Assembly: GCA_001920415.1 (NCBI GenBank)
Contig: MNJR01000051.1
Location: 1-64,000, forward strand
Origin: Acidobacteria bacterium 13_1_20CM_3_53_8
GTDB taxonomy: Bacteria; Acidobacteriota; Blastocatellia; Pyrinomonadales; Pyrinomonadaceae
Reading direction: 5' to 3'
DNA: 64,000 bases
The stretch's first letter is position 1. Each line of letters starts with the position of its first letter. The position numbers and the translations under genes were made by a program. Below the pieces are notes generated by a model. That model did not search any database. It saw only the letters and a program-made list of their open reading frames with translations, and was not told the DNA's origin. Below are positions 25,587-33,875 of the stretch, piece after piece.

Positions 25587-26306
25587 TTACCACTCATACG
25601 TCCTTCCGGGTTCCATGACCTGTAGGCGCGGGATGTTGAGTGCATTGAGTTCTTCTATGACTGTGGCGCGGGAGGCTTTGCACATGGATTCGGGCGTAAA
25701 GTGTCGGGAATCTTCTGCGAGTTTCGACATTGAATTTGGGAAAGATGCTTCAATCATCAGCGCATCAATGCGCGGCGTCTGGTTCAAGACTTTCCAGAAC
25801 TCTTCCGTCTCCGCAGTGTCGGAACTGAATGCAACGGTTGTTTTCCCGTCGGAGATAATTAAGCCAACGGTCGGGACTATGTGATTGACGGGGACGGCTG
25901 TGATGCGCAACTCCCCTATCTTGAACTCTTCGCCCGCGCGAAACGGAACGTACTGCATCACAGGCCCGTGCTCGTTCTTCAACTCGGAGAAACGTGGATA
26001 GACCATCCAGTTGAAAATGTCTTTCTCCAGAGCTTCTATGACTTCTTCGGTTGCGTAAACGCGTATGGGTTCTCGAAGAAATCCGAACATGTCGTCAATG
26101 AAGATTGGAAGACTTGCTATGTGATCCATGTGCGGATGCGTGATTATGATGTCGCGCACGCTCCCTCGTTGCTCGTCCGTCAAAGCGATTGCTATGCTAC
26201 CGGCATCAACGGTGACGCTATCGTTGATGAGAAAGCAGGTCAGCCGCTGCTCAAGGGCTACGCGGCCATGATCGTCGAATGTGCTGGGTAGAAGTTGGAT
26301 TTTCAC
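25587..26306 (-). CDS. Metallo-beta-lactamase-fold hydrolase, cyclic-nucleotide phosphodiesterase-like
   Basis: 239 residues beginning at GTG. The metal-binding signature THPHMDH (about residues 56-62) is followed by a conserved His in VPVNHIVPT and Asp in FSSDTAET, which together would hold two zinc ions. The sequence TVDAGSIAIAL and ITHPHMDHIASLPIFID are close to class-II cAMP phosphodiesterases and the related 3',5'-cyclic hydrolases. The substrate may therefore be a cyclic nucleotide, but tRNase Z-like phosphodiesterases share the same core. It is monocistronic as far as can be seen. Confidence 0.8.
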   Translation of the reverse strand: MKIQLLPSTFDDHGRVALEQRLTCFLINDSVTVDAGSIAIALTDEQRGSVRDIIITHPHMDHIASLPIFIDDMFGFLREPIRVYATEEVIEALEKDIFNWMVYPRFSELKNEHGPVMQYVPFRAGEEFKIGELRITAVPVNHIVPTVGLIISDGKTTVAFSSDTAETEEFWKVLNQTPRIDALMIEASFPNSMSKLAEDSRHFTPESMCKASRATVIEELNALNIPRLQVMEPGRTYEW

Positions 26307-26396
26307 GTGTCAGACACGAGCGCGTTAACTTCGAGCGCGCGAGGTCGGCCTAAGTATAAGGCAAAGAGGCGAAAACGCGCGAGTTATTTTCTAAGG

Positions 26397-27566
26397 TCAG
26401 GTTCGAATCTGTCTGAGCCGCTGGCCTAGCTCGTGCATCATCTGTAGGTAAGCGGCTTCGCGTTCGCGCGCCTCCTGCTCGCTTCTAACGATACCGCGCG
26501 CCACTCGACTGCGATGAAATGCAAGCTCGCTCGCAAGTTGATTCCACTGCATGCGGTCGCGCCATATGCCGAAGCCTCCGCCCCTGAGCGCTCTGAAACT
26601 TGAACCCATGCGACCGGGAACGCTGCACAGCGACTGGTACTCTTCGGGCGTAAGGAATCCGCGCTGGTAATCGCACAGAAGATTCTCGCGCACGACGCGC
26701 CCCTCACGCCTTAGCGCGAAGAAGATTACAACGATTGCCGCCAGGAAAATCGGAACCATCACCAGAAAGTAGGTGAGAAGAAAACCAAGTCCGCCGAAGA
26801 ATGTGATTGATCCGTTCCACGTCGCATGAAGGAAGATAGCAAGTCCGAAACCTCCTACGGGCGCTGCGTATTTGACGAACTGGTTGGTGGTTTGCCTAGA
26901 CCATCCAAGCCCGATTCCGGTCATGCTGGTAAACAGCGGGTGCGAGAACGGACTCATCAATCCGCGTACAATGAAGATGCCGCCCAAGTGTCCTGCGAGC
27001 GCGCCTCTGCCGTAGTAGCTTATGTTCTCCGTCATGGCGAAGCCTAGCGCGACCATGCCAGCGTAAACGATGCCATCAACTACGCCATCGAACTCGTCCT
27101 TCTTCCAAAAATAGAGCGTGAAGAGCGCGAACGCTTTTGCGCTCTCTTCGACTATTGGCGCTGAGATGACAGCGCCGAAAGCTTCGCTGAAGATGACTAT
27201 GCTCAGCGTGTTGATTATGAGCGCGCTGAAGGTTGCGAATACTGCGCCCCAGATGAAAGCAACGCCCAGAAGCCAGAGCGGTTCGGCTTCGTAGCGATCA
27301 ATCCAGAGTATGAGCAGAACGTACACGGGTACGGGCAGCGTAGCCATTACCAGACCGAGCAGGAAAGCAATCGGCCCCTGCTCGCTATTCATGTTCGTCA
27401 GTTCCGCCCCGGCCAGAAAGAGCGTGAGCAACCCAAGCAGACACGCTACTAGAAGGAAGATAATAATCAAGACCCATTTAATCGCGCGCCTGTGGCTGGA
27501 CGACCTGACGGGGACGGGCGGCGGAAAGGGCTGCTGGTAATAGTTCTGTGGCGGCTGGTTGTACAT
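26397..27566 (-). CDS. PrsW-family intramembrane metalloprotease
   Basis: 389 residues. A Pro/Gln/Tyr-rich start (about 1-25) precedes eight or so membrane spans between 28 and 290. The PrsW motifs are visible: EESAK (Glu-Glu, about residue 143), ENISYYG, SHPLFTSMTGIG and FLHATWNG. These form the membrane-embedded metal site. PrsW of Bacillus subtilis cuts the anti-sigma factor RsiW, but many PrsW-like proteins have unknown targets. The soluble C-terminal part (about 300-389) is helical and charged. No anti-sigma factor lies nearby. Confidence 0.88.
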   Translation of the reverse strand: MYNQPPQNYYQQPFPPPVPVRSSSHRRAIKWVLIIIFLLVACLLGLLTLFLAGAELTNMNSEQGPIAFLLGLVMATLPVPVYVLLILWIDRYEAEPLWLLGVAFIWGAVFATFSALIINTLSIVIFSEAFGAVISAPIVEESAKAFALFTLYFWKKDEFDGVVDGIVYAGMVALGFAMTENISYYGRGALAGHLGGIFIVRGLMSPFSHPLFTSMTGIGLGWSRQTTNQFVKYAAPVGGFGLAIFLHATWNGSITFFGGLGFLLTYFLVMVPIFLAAIVVIFFALRREGRVVRENLLCDYQRGFLTPEEYQSLCSVPGRMGSSFRALRGGGFGIWRDRMQWNQLASELAFHRSRVARGIVRSEQEAREREAAYLQMMHELGQRLRQIRT

Positions 27567-28265
27567 GCTTCAGAAGAAGAGATCAGTTTATAGAAACGGC
27601 GGTTTCGGAAAGTCGGGACTCGGTCGCAACCTATGTTCAAAGGCTCAGTGAAACATTCGAGCGATTGCCAGAGTATAGCCGTAGATGCGTTCAAGATTCT
27701 AGTGTTTGCGAGCTTGGTTGGCAGGTTAATTTGAAATCGAGAAGTTGTGAAAGTTGAAACTCACTACCGCAAGCACAGAGAGAGCGGAGAAAGCACAGAG
27801 GATTTTTAATCTTTAATTTCAAATCTGGAATCTCAAATTTGGGTAATAATATATTTCAATCACCACATCTTGCTTTATAGTTTACAATTCGCATGTATGA
27901 GTAAAGCAAGGCCGCCGCGCAACATGACGTGGGAGGTCAACGCGGCGGCCTCTCCTGCACAAACCCGAACCCACACTTAACGGGCGTGCAAGCTTCGGGA
28001 GCGCGGCCTACCCTCATCGCCACGCTCCCGAATCGAATTGTTTAGAGATATGAAGTCATAGGGTGAAGCGTGCTATTATTCGCGCGCTCTGGTTTTTGAA
28101 AAAGTAACGGCTTATGCGTCTGCTCCCTCAACCTCAAGGATGAGTGATGAGCGCCGTTGAGTTTGAAAGGTTCACTCTCACGGCAGCAAAATTGAGCGAG
28201 CGCATATTAACGGCATTTGCCGTTGAAAGCAAGTCGCTCTGTGTCCCATCGGGAGGCCGCGCCTG
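27567..28265. other. Intergenic space with hairpins and the left arm of a long inverted repeat
   Basis: It contains the left arm of the inverted repeat described at 27765-27853, a GC-rich hairpin (AGGCCGCCGCG near 27908 with CGCGGCGGCCT near 27941) and a second hairpin around GGGAGCG and CGCTCCC (about 28000-28033). A 27-codon frame begins at 27897, but it overlaps the first hairpin and I do not call it. Confidence 0.5.
27765..27853. repeat. Left arm of an inverted repeat around the XRE regulator cassette
   Basis: It ends in CAAATTTGGGTAATAATATA at 27834-27853, the exact complement of 28924-28943. Outward, both arms carry CACAGAGAGAGC, CACAGAG and TTTTTAAT words in the same order, so the match is imperfect over about 90 bases. 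Confidence 0.8.
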
Positions 28266-28550
28266 ATGGGAACAAGAGCACGCCATAAGCCGGAACGTCT
28301 AGCCGAAAAGCTTTTACAAATTCGGACAGCGTTGGGTCTGTCTCAAAGCGAGATGATTAAGCGAATGGGAGTTGAGGAACTAATCGCGCAGAATACTATT
28401 TCAGAGTATGAGCTAGGAAAGCGAGAGCCGCCGCTAAGGATTCTCTTGCAATACGCGCGAGCGGCTAATGTAACTTTGGAAATGCTTGCTGATGATGAAA
28501 TGGACTTGCCAGAGAAGTTACCGAGCAAGCGGAAGAATACTCGCCGCTAG
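28266..28550 (+). CDS. XRE-family helix-turn-helix regulator
   Basis: 94 residues. The domain (about 12-75) has the usual pattern: LQIRTALGLSQSEMIKRMGV, then AQNTISEYELGKREPPLRIL and a final helix ANVTLEMLADDE. The C-terminal tail is basic. GGGAGG lies about 9 bases upstream of the ATG. It binds DNA, probably as a dimer. Together with the next small membrane-protein gene it lies between two inverted repeat arms. An addiction- or phage-type repressor and a self-regulating element gene are both possible. Confidence 0.88.
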   Translation: MGTRARHKPERLAEKLLQIRTALGLSQSEMIKRMGVEELIAQNTISEYELGKREPPLRILLQYARAANVTLEMLADDEMDLPEKLPSKRKNTRR

Positions 28551-28602
28551 ATGAGTCAAGATAGGTCGAAGGAATTTTTTCCACAACGAAGAGATAGGCT
28601 GC

Positions 28603-28901
28603 ATGAAATGGACTCCACTCATAATCGGCCTCACTGTTGCCTACTTCCTTCTTGCCTCAATAACTACGTTCGATGTAAGGATGACTCAGGCCAAGCGTCA
28701 AGGAATTTTACCGCCTGATGAGCCGATGTTGCCAAAATGGGTGATTGTGTTCTATTGGTTAGAGTGGGAATCTTGCTCGTATTATTGTACTTAAATTGGA
28801 AGTATGCGCTAGTCTTATTCGTGATTAAATTCTTGCTCAAGGTCTTACCCGTATTAGAAACGATAGGGAATATTTTGATGAGGCCATTCAGACCTCGCTG
28901 A
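28603..28901 (+). pseudogene. Frameshifted small membrane protein
   Basis: The first frame gives a membrane span (residues 5-22) and ends at a TAA near 28794. The frame one base earlier carries on from about 28757 with strongly hydrophobic sequence (VGILLVLLYLNWKYALVLF) and the end MRPFRPR, with a stop at 28899-28901. Joined by one added base near 28757-28761 they would give a protein of about 100 residues with two spans. Either the gene is broken or the assembly lost a base. No family is recognised. Confidence 0.5.
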
Positions 28902-28923
28902 CACACCCTTATGGTGAGTCAAC

Positions 28924-29012
28924 TATATTATTACCCAAATTTGAAAGCTGAAACTTAAAAGGCAAAAGTAAGGAATTAAAAATTAAAAATTCTCTGTGCT
29001 CTCTCTGTGGCG
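28924..29012. repeat. Right arm of the inverted repeat around the XRE cassette
   Basis: It begins with TATATTATTACCCAAATTTG, the exact complement of 27834-27853. It continues through AATTAAAAATTAAAAATTCT and CTGTGCTCTCTCTGTGGCGA, which mirror the left arm. Confidence 0.8.
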
Positions 29013-29082
29013 AGCAATTCTTTCATCACTCTGGGCACTAATCATCCCTGCTCACCGAACATTAATGATTTTCATACACCCT

Positions 29083-29856
29083 CTACCTGGCACAAGTTTG
29101 AGCGCGCCCGCCGTCAATCGAATAGGTCGCGCCGGTTATCCAGCCAGCGCGGTCTGATGCCAGGAAAAGAATCAATTCGGCGACCTCGCTCGCCCGGCCA
29201 ACGCGGCCAATCGGGTGCGTCTGTTTCGATCTTTCTAGAAACGCTCTGTAAGCCTCTTCGCTCATCCCGCCTCGCCTGTGAATCTCTGTGACGACGACGC
29301 CCGGATTAACTGCATTGACTCTCACGCCTTTCGACGCAAGTTCCAAGGCGGCGCAGCGAGTCAGTTGATCCACTCCGGCCTTAGAGACGCAGTAGGCTAG
29401 TACGCCGGGAAACGCCCGAAGACCTGTAACGCTAGACACGTTCACGATGTTGCCGCGCCTGGCTTCTAGATGAGGCGTGGCAAGTTGCATCAGATAAAAG
29501 ACGGAGCGCAGGTTGACCTGCATCATAGCATCCCATGCTTCGAGCGTTGTGTTCTCAATCGTGCCGTTCGATAGATGACCTGCGGCATTAACGAGCACGT
29601 CCAGCGCGCCGAATTTTTTGACCGCTTCGGAAAGAGCGCGCCTCATGTCGCTCTCAGCAGTTACGTCCGCTCGAACGGCCAGCGCATAGCCTCCAGCCGC
29701 AGCAGTCTCATCAACCAATGAGCGCAGCGCCTCTTCGTTTCGTCCGACTGCGGCGACGCGAGCGCCCGCCTCTGCGAAACATAAAACGGTGGCGCGGCCA
29801 ATTCCCGAAGTCGCGCCCGTGATGAGCGCGAAGCGTCCTTCCATATCTTTCTTCAT
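29083..29856 (-). CDS. Short-chain dehydrogenase/reductase
   Basis: 257 residues of the classical SDR type. The cofactor motif TGATSGIG is at residues 14-21, NAAG at about 90, catalytic Ser at about 143 in VNVSSVTG, and Tyr-x-x-x-Lys in YCVSKAG at about 156-160. The end ITGATYSIDGG is typical of the FabG/3-oxoacyl-like subgroup. It should reduce a carbonyl with NAD(P)H. The substrate cannot be read from sequence and there is no pathway neighbour. GGAGAGAG precedes the start codon. Confidence 0.9.
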   Translation of the reverse strand: MKKDMEGRFALITGATSGIGRATVLCFAEAGARVAAVGRNEEALRSLVDETAAAGGYALAVRADVTAESDMRRALSEAVKKFGALDVLVNAAGHLSNGTIENTTLEAWDAMMQVNLRSVFYLMQLATPHLEARRGNIVNVSSVTGLRAFPGVLAYCVSKAGVDQLTRCAALELASKGVRVNAVNPGVVVTEIHRRGGMSEEAYRAFLERSKQTHPIGRVGRASEVAELILFLASDRAGWITGATYSIDGGRAQTCAR

Positions 29857-29877
29857 TCGCTCTCTCCTCTACGTTAA

Positions 29878-30041
29878 GGCAAAAGTAAAAAGGCAAAAGG
29901 AAAGGCAAAAGGTAAAAGTAAAAAGGCAAAAGTAAGGAGGAAACCGCTTTTACAGATTTGTAAGAAGTAATAGAAATGATTTCATCCTTATCCCTTTTGC
30001 CTTTTACCTTTTTACTTTTGCCTTTCTTTTACCTTTTTACT
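29878..30041. repeat. Long palindrome, family B copy 2
   Basis: The left arm is a run of AAAGTAAAAAGGCAAAAG and GGTAAAAG words. The right arm is CTTTTGCCTTTTACC and further complements. It lies between divergent genes (SDR and the next plus-strand gene). Confidence 0.88.
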
Positions 30042-30186
30042 TATTATGTTGACATAATCGCGGGAAAAAGTTGACTATACAGCACCGTCCGGCGGCGCGG
30101 GCGATTATCTTCCGCCTTCATTTTATTGGCATAGCATTCTTAGCTTAAAATTTCGCTACGGAAAATTTCCTACAGAGGAAAAGGGA

Positions 30187-31245
30187 TTGCGCACAAGGCC
30201 AGCCGACCCAGCATTCACAAGACACAATTCGCGTGGCATGAACGCGCGCGCGAGCGCTTCGGGCGCACATCGCCGGGCGCCTTCGGCGCGAATGCCTTCG
30301 ACTGCCGGGTACATGATTGCCGCAGCTATCACGGCTGCTGCGCTCTTCTTTGTGCTCTGGTGGATGTTGCAGGCGAGCGGGGATGAATCGCCTTGGGTTC
30401 CCGCAGGGTTGGCGGCTAGCGTTGTCATGCTGGTCGCTGTGGCAGCGCGCGAGGTTGTGATGCGACGCGCATGGACGCGCTACTTACTTGAGCAAGATCA
30501 GCCGGGATTATCCAACAGCAGTGAATCCAGAAAATATAGGCCAAGCCGCTCAATGCATGGCAGCCGACCTGTTGGCAATTCAGTGGCTGAAGCTCATGCG
30601 GCTCAGTTTCGCGCAATTCAAAAACAGTCAGCCGATGTAGACTCGCTCTCGACATCCACGCCGGAAACGCATCTTGATCTCTTTAACGCCTGCAAAGATT
30701 ATCTGACTAGCACGGATGAAACCCTACGCTCGGTCGTGCTCTCGCCCGAAAGTCGCAGTAACCTGCGCATAAGCCAGGAGCGCGTGCGCGCTCTAAAAAA
30801 ACATCATCTTCTTTCGTGGGCGCGCGGCGCTTCACAATCACTTGTTCAAGAGGCGCAACGGCGCGTGCTCTACGGCGATAAGATAGAGACGGCGCGACGC
30901 GCGCTTGATTGTCTGGATTCTGCCCTGAAACTTTACCCGGAAGAGACTGAATTGAACAAATCCGCGTTGGCGCTGCGCGAGTATATAGTCTCTATGAAAG
31001 TCGGGCGATGGGTAGAGATGGCCGAGCGCGCCGCCTTCAAAGGAAAATTCAGGCGCGCGATTGATCGTTACTGCGACGCGCTCTTCTATCTTTCGCGCGA
31101 AGAGATGGACGAAGCTGTGCGCGCCGAAACTGCCGAGCGAATCGGGCGCGAGATAGAGATGCTGCGCGCGCGAATCTCGACTGTGAAAGAATCTGAGACT
31201 TCGAGTGAAGAGAGAGCAGACGGTTGGTCTGTGCCGGAGTCTTGA
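30187..31245 (+). CDS. Membrane-anchored helical repeat protein of unknown function
   Basis: About 352 residues from a TTG at 30187 (GAGG lies 8-10 bases upstream); an ATG at 30238 would shorten it by 17. Two membrane spans lie at about 42-63 and 73-90. The rest is cytoplasmic and helical, and its C-terminal half (about 215-325) resembles TPR-like units (ALDCLDSALKLYPEETELNK). No catalytic motif is present. It may be a scaffold at the membrane. Confidence 0.6.
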   Translation: MRTRPADPAFTRHNSRGMNARASASGAHRRAPSARMPSTAGYMIAAAITAAALFFVLWWMLQASGDESPWVPAGLAASVVMLVAVAAREVVMRRAWTRYLLEQDQPGLSNSSESRKYRPSRSMHGSRPVGNSVAEAHAAQFRAIQKQSADVDSLSTSTPETHLDLFNACKDYLTSTDETLRSVVLSPESRSNLRISQERVRALKKHHLLSWARGASQSLVQEAQRRVLYGDKIETARRALDCLDSALKLYPEETELNKSALALREYIVSMKVGRWVEMAERAAFKGKFRRAIDRYCDALFYLSREEMDEAVRAETAERIGREIEMLRARISTVKESETSSEERADGWSVPES

Positions 31246-31378
31246 TGCATGACCGGCATTACTAGAGGAACTTTGATTTGGACTGAAGCGTAATCGAAAT
31301 AGCGCGCGTTAGAGTCGGTTACAAAATCTGATTGAGTATAGTAGTATTGAATCTCCCGACCCCGGCAGTGAACTCACG

Positions 31379-31603
31379 ATGATTAGCCAGCGTTGTCCTA
31401 AATGTAAAAGCTCGCGCATACGGCGCGGTTACAAGCCTACGCCTTTGCTGCTACGCTTGTTTGGCATCTATAACCTTTTATGCGATCATTGCAACCTGCT
31501 ATTCAAAGGTCTTGCCGTGCCGGGGACTGTGCCGAAACACGGCAGCCGCCGTAGGAAAAAGCAGGTCTCAAAGACACCAGAGCGCAACCAGTCCAGCATC
31601 TGA
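31379..31603 (+). CDS. Small zinc-ribbon protein
   Basis: 74 residues. The pairs CPKCKSSRIRRGYKP and CDHC, about 30 residues apart, form a likely zinc ribbon. The tail is Lys/Arg-rich. Proteins of this shape in Acidobacteriota are annotated only as hypothetical. The gene begins at an ATG after an AT-rich leader. It precedes the SLBB gene by about 150 bases in the same direction. Confidence 0.65.
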   Translation: MISQRCPKCKSSRIRRGYKPTPLLLRLFGIYNLLCDHCNLLFKGLAVPGTVPKHGSRRRKKQVSKTPERNQSSI

Positions 31604-31756
31604 GTCTTTTGGGAAAATTGCTATTTGGTAATAAACCGTCCGTGCAGCCTTTTCATCTCTCAAGACATCTTGATTGAGCGGGCGCGCAAATTTTTAGCCG
31701 CAAACGCCCGCGATGAATTAATCGTCAGGCAGAATCGCTTTTTTGAGGTTAAAGCA

Positions 31757-32788
31757 ATGAAAGCTACTACTTCGCTCTTCCTACTCCTCGTAATCTTGGG
31801 CGCAACGGTCGCGCTTCGCGCTCAAGGCACTGCCGCTCCCGCGCAATCAAGTGCGCCGACGGCTCAGCCCGCGCCCATCTCTTCGTCCTCTTCAATGGAT
31901 ATTCAGGGCATAAGAAACTACCTGCTCGGACCCGGCGACACAATCTCTGTGCGTGTGTTCGCGCAGCCAGACTTCAACTGGGACGGCGAGGTTGATAGCG
32001 ATGGCAACATAAGAATCTTCTTCGTTGACACGCCCATAGCGGCGCGCTGCAAATCCGAGCAGGACTTACAGAAGGCCATCAGCACAGCTTATTCCAGGTA
32101 CTTGCGAAACCCGCAGGTGAGCGTGCGCATAACGGGACACAATAGCCGCCAGCCCGCCGTCATTCATGGCGCTGTCTATACGCCGCAGCGTATTCAGATG
32201 ATGCGCGCCGTTCACCTCAACGAGCTACTGGCAGTCGCGGGCGGAATCACCGAGCGCTCTAACGGCACAATAGAAGTCCTGCATACGCAGGAAGTGATGT
32301 GCCCTGAGCCGGGCGAGGTGGTGGACGCTGCGCCGCTACACTATTACAAGGTCGCAGACCTTCTGACCGGGAGAGCGGAGGCAAACCCTGTGATTCGTCC
32401 CGGCGACATAGTGCGCGCAATAGAGGCCGAGCCTGTTTACATCACCGGCAACGTTGTTGCGCCGCAAGGTCTTTACCTGCGCGAACAGTTTACACTGACG
32501 CGCGCTCTGGCGATGGTCGGCGGAGCAGGCCCCAATTCCGATCTGTCAAGGGTTACGATCATACGGCAGAAGCCCGGCGACTCAGAGCCTCAGATAGTCA
32601 AGGTCAATTACAGCGCGATCAAGAAAGGGCAGCAGCCCGACGTACATTTGCAGCCCTACGACGTGGTCAATGTGCCGCGAGAGGGCGAATTGACGCCAGC
32701 GGGTATCCTTAAATCTCTGATTCGCACGGTAATTCCTGCAACGATGCAAAGCACCGGGGCAATGCTGCCTTATAGAATTATCTACTAA
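31757..32788 (+). CDS. Polysaccharide export protein with SLBB domains
   Basis: 343 residues with a signal peptide (MKATTSLFLLLVILGATVAL). The ATG at 31757 is chosen over the upstream frame because GAGG and the signal sequence lie there. A Ser/Pro/Ala linker follows. The export domain (about 50-135) has YLLGPGDTISVRVF and DGNIRIFF. Two SLBB-type segments follow, one around AVIHGAVYTP and one around VYITGNVVAPQGLYL. Wza-type proteins form outer-membrane channels for capsule or exopolysaccharide. No other polysaccharide genes lie near, so its system is unclear. A terminator follows directly. Confidence 0.88.
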   Translation: MKATTSLFLLLVILGATVALRAQGTAAPAQSSAPTAQPAPISSSSSMDIQGIRNYLLGPGDTISVRVFAQPDFNWDGEVDSDGNIRIFFVDTPIAARCKSEQDLQKAISTAYSRYLRNPQVSVRITGHNSRQPAVIHGAVYTPQRIQMMRAVHLNELLAVAGGITERSNGTIEVLHTQEVMCPEPGEVVDAAPLHYYKVADLLTGRAEANPVIRPGDIVRAIEAEPVYITGNVVAPQGLYLREQFTLTRALAMVGGAGPNSDLSRVTIIRQKPGDSEPQIVKVNYSAIKKGQQPDVHLQPYDVVNVPREGELTPAGILKSLIRTVIPATMQSTGAMLPYRIIY

Positions 32789-32812
32789 GAGTTTGCCTGA
32801 ATCTTAAATTGC

Positions 32813-32850
32813 AATAGGCTGGCCTGCACTCAAGCCAGCCTATTTTCTTG
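32813..32850 (+). terminator. Rho-independent terminator after the SLBB gene
   Basis: AATAGGCTGGC (32813-32823) pairs perfectly with GCCAGCCTATT (32834-32844), and TTCTT follows. It is the strongest conventional terminator in the first half of the window. Confidence 0.85.
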
Positions 32851-32876
32851 AGCTTTAGAGAAGGGAAGAATGAAGA

Positions 32877-32998
32877 AGGCAAAAGTAAAAAGGCAAAAGG
32901 CAAAAGGGATAAGGATGAAAGAAATTCTATTATTCCTTCCTCCAAATCTGAAAAAATGGTTTCAGCCTTACTTTTGCCTTTTTACTTTTACCTTTCTT
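32877..32998. repeat. Long palindrome, family B copy 3
   Basis: GGCAAAAGTAAAAAGGCAAA on the left and CTTTTGCCTTTTTACTTTTA on the right, with a loop of about 60 bases. It comes after a complete conventional terminator, so termination need not be its role here. Confidence 0.88.
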
Positions 32999-33094
32999 CT
33001 GCCTTCTTCCTTCTGCCCGGTTCGCCCTCTCGCCTCTCGTTGTGATAAATTGTTCGCTTCTCAAATTTAAGGATTTTCGGAGAGTGATTTCATT

Positions 33095-33409
33095 ATGAGT
33101 CGAAGACTTCCTTCAGCCGCCGCAGCGCGAAGGCGCAGACGCACCAGAACTCTAATCTGGGTGGCGGCTCTGGCTATCATCACAATTTCGCTCATCTATT
33201 TCGAGCAGACGGCGCTTCTATACATCTTGGCTACGCTGGGCGTCACTGTGCTGCTGATTGTTGTCGCTATGGCCGATCTTGCTGGTACGGAGAAGACCGC
33301 AGCGCAAACGCCCGTACCGGCTGACGACGCGGCTGCCATAGGCAGCGGGATGGCTGCGGCCTCAACCCCAACCGTAGCGAGCCAGAAGCGCACGGGTCAA
33401 AGACGCTGA
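33095..33409 (+). CDS. Small two-span membrane protein
   Basis: 104 residues. An Arg-rich start (AARRRRRTRT) is followed by two membrane spans at about 19-36 and 41-62 and a low-complexity Ala/Thr/Pro tail. The positive-inside rule puts the start in the cytoplasm. GGAGAG lies about 12 bases upstream of the ATG. No family is recognised. Confidence 0.6.
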   Translation: MSRRLPSAAAARRRRRTRTLIWVAALAIITISLIYFEQTALLYILATLGVTVLLIVVAMADLAGTEKTAAQTPVPADDAAAIGSGMAAASTPTVASQKRTGQRR

Positions 33410-33456
33410 TCTTTGAGTAAGAGAATCTTTTTGGAAAGAGACGAGTTTCAGGGAAG

Positions 33457-33597
33457 TTAGCTGCGACGAGGCTTCTCTTTAACGGGAGGCCTCGAATCAT
33501 ATTCGCGCTCAAGCGCCTTCGGGTCGCCCAAGTGCTCAAGAAAAAGCACTACACCTGCGACCGCAATAGCTACGACGATTATGAGAGCGAAAATCAT
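33457..33597 (-). CDS. 46-residue single-span membrane protein
   Basis: The ATG at 33597 has AAAGG about 7 bases upstream. Residues 2-21 form one hydrophobic span (IFALIIVVAIAVAGVVLFL), followed by a charged tail with many Pro, Lys and Arg. A longer frame upstream exists but lacks protein character. It may assist a membrane complex, but none can be named. Confidence 0.5.
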   Translation of the reverse strand: MIFALIIVVAIAVAGVVLFLEHLGDPKALEREYDSRPPVKEKPRRS

Positions 33598-33784
33598 TTG
33601 CGACCTTTCGGAATCTCGCGCGAGCTTGGCTGAGCTTCCAAGAACTTCAATAAATCTCCCACGCGGCTCCGCGTTTGCATGAGCAATAGACATGCCGCTC
33701 TTAAATCGCTGCAACCATAGTCAAGCGGCAAATTCGCACTGTGGCGTTTTGGACAAGCTACACGCGAATGCCACAACGAAGGAA

Positions 33785-33875
33785 TGACACGGCGACGCGG
33801 TGACGCGGTGACGCGGCGAAAGAAGATACTTTTCTCTCCGCGTCACCGCGTCTCCCCTTCGCCGCGTCTCTTCTT
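33785..33875. repeat. Long palindrome, family E copy 2
   Basis: GGCGACGCGGTGACGCGGTG and the following GACGCGGCG pair with CGCGTCACCGCGTCTCC and following bases. It ends immediately before the histidine kinase start codon at 33876, inside its leader. Confidence 0.88.

Noticed and set aside
26395-26425. tRNA-like GGTTCGAATC word
   Set aside because: It lies at the end of the PrsW-type gene and no cloverleaf surrounds it.
27897-27980. 27-codon frame upstream of the XRE gene
   Set aside because: It overlaps a GC-rich hairpin and has no ribosome site.
27834-28943. Complete insertion sequence around the XRE gene
   Set aside because: The inverted ends are clear, but no transposase gene and no flanking target duplication were seen, so it is reported only as an enclosed cassette.
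33457-33714. Longer 85-residue form of the small membrane protein
   Set aside because: The first 39 residues lack protein character, and a ribosome site stands before the internal ATG at 33597.
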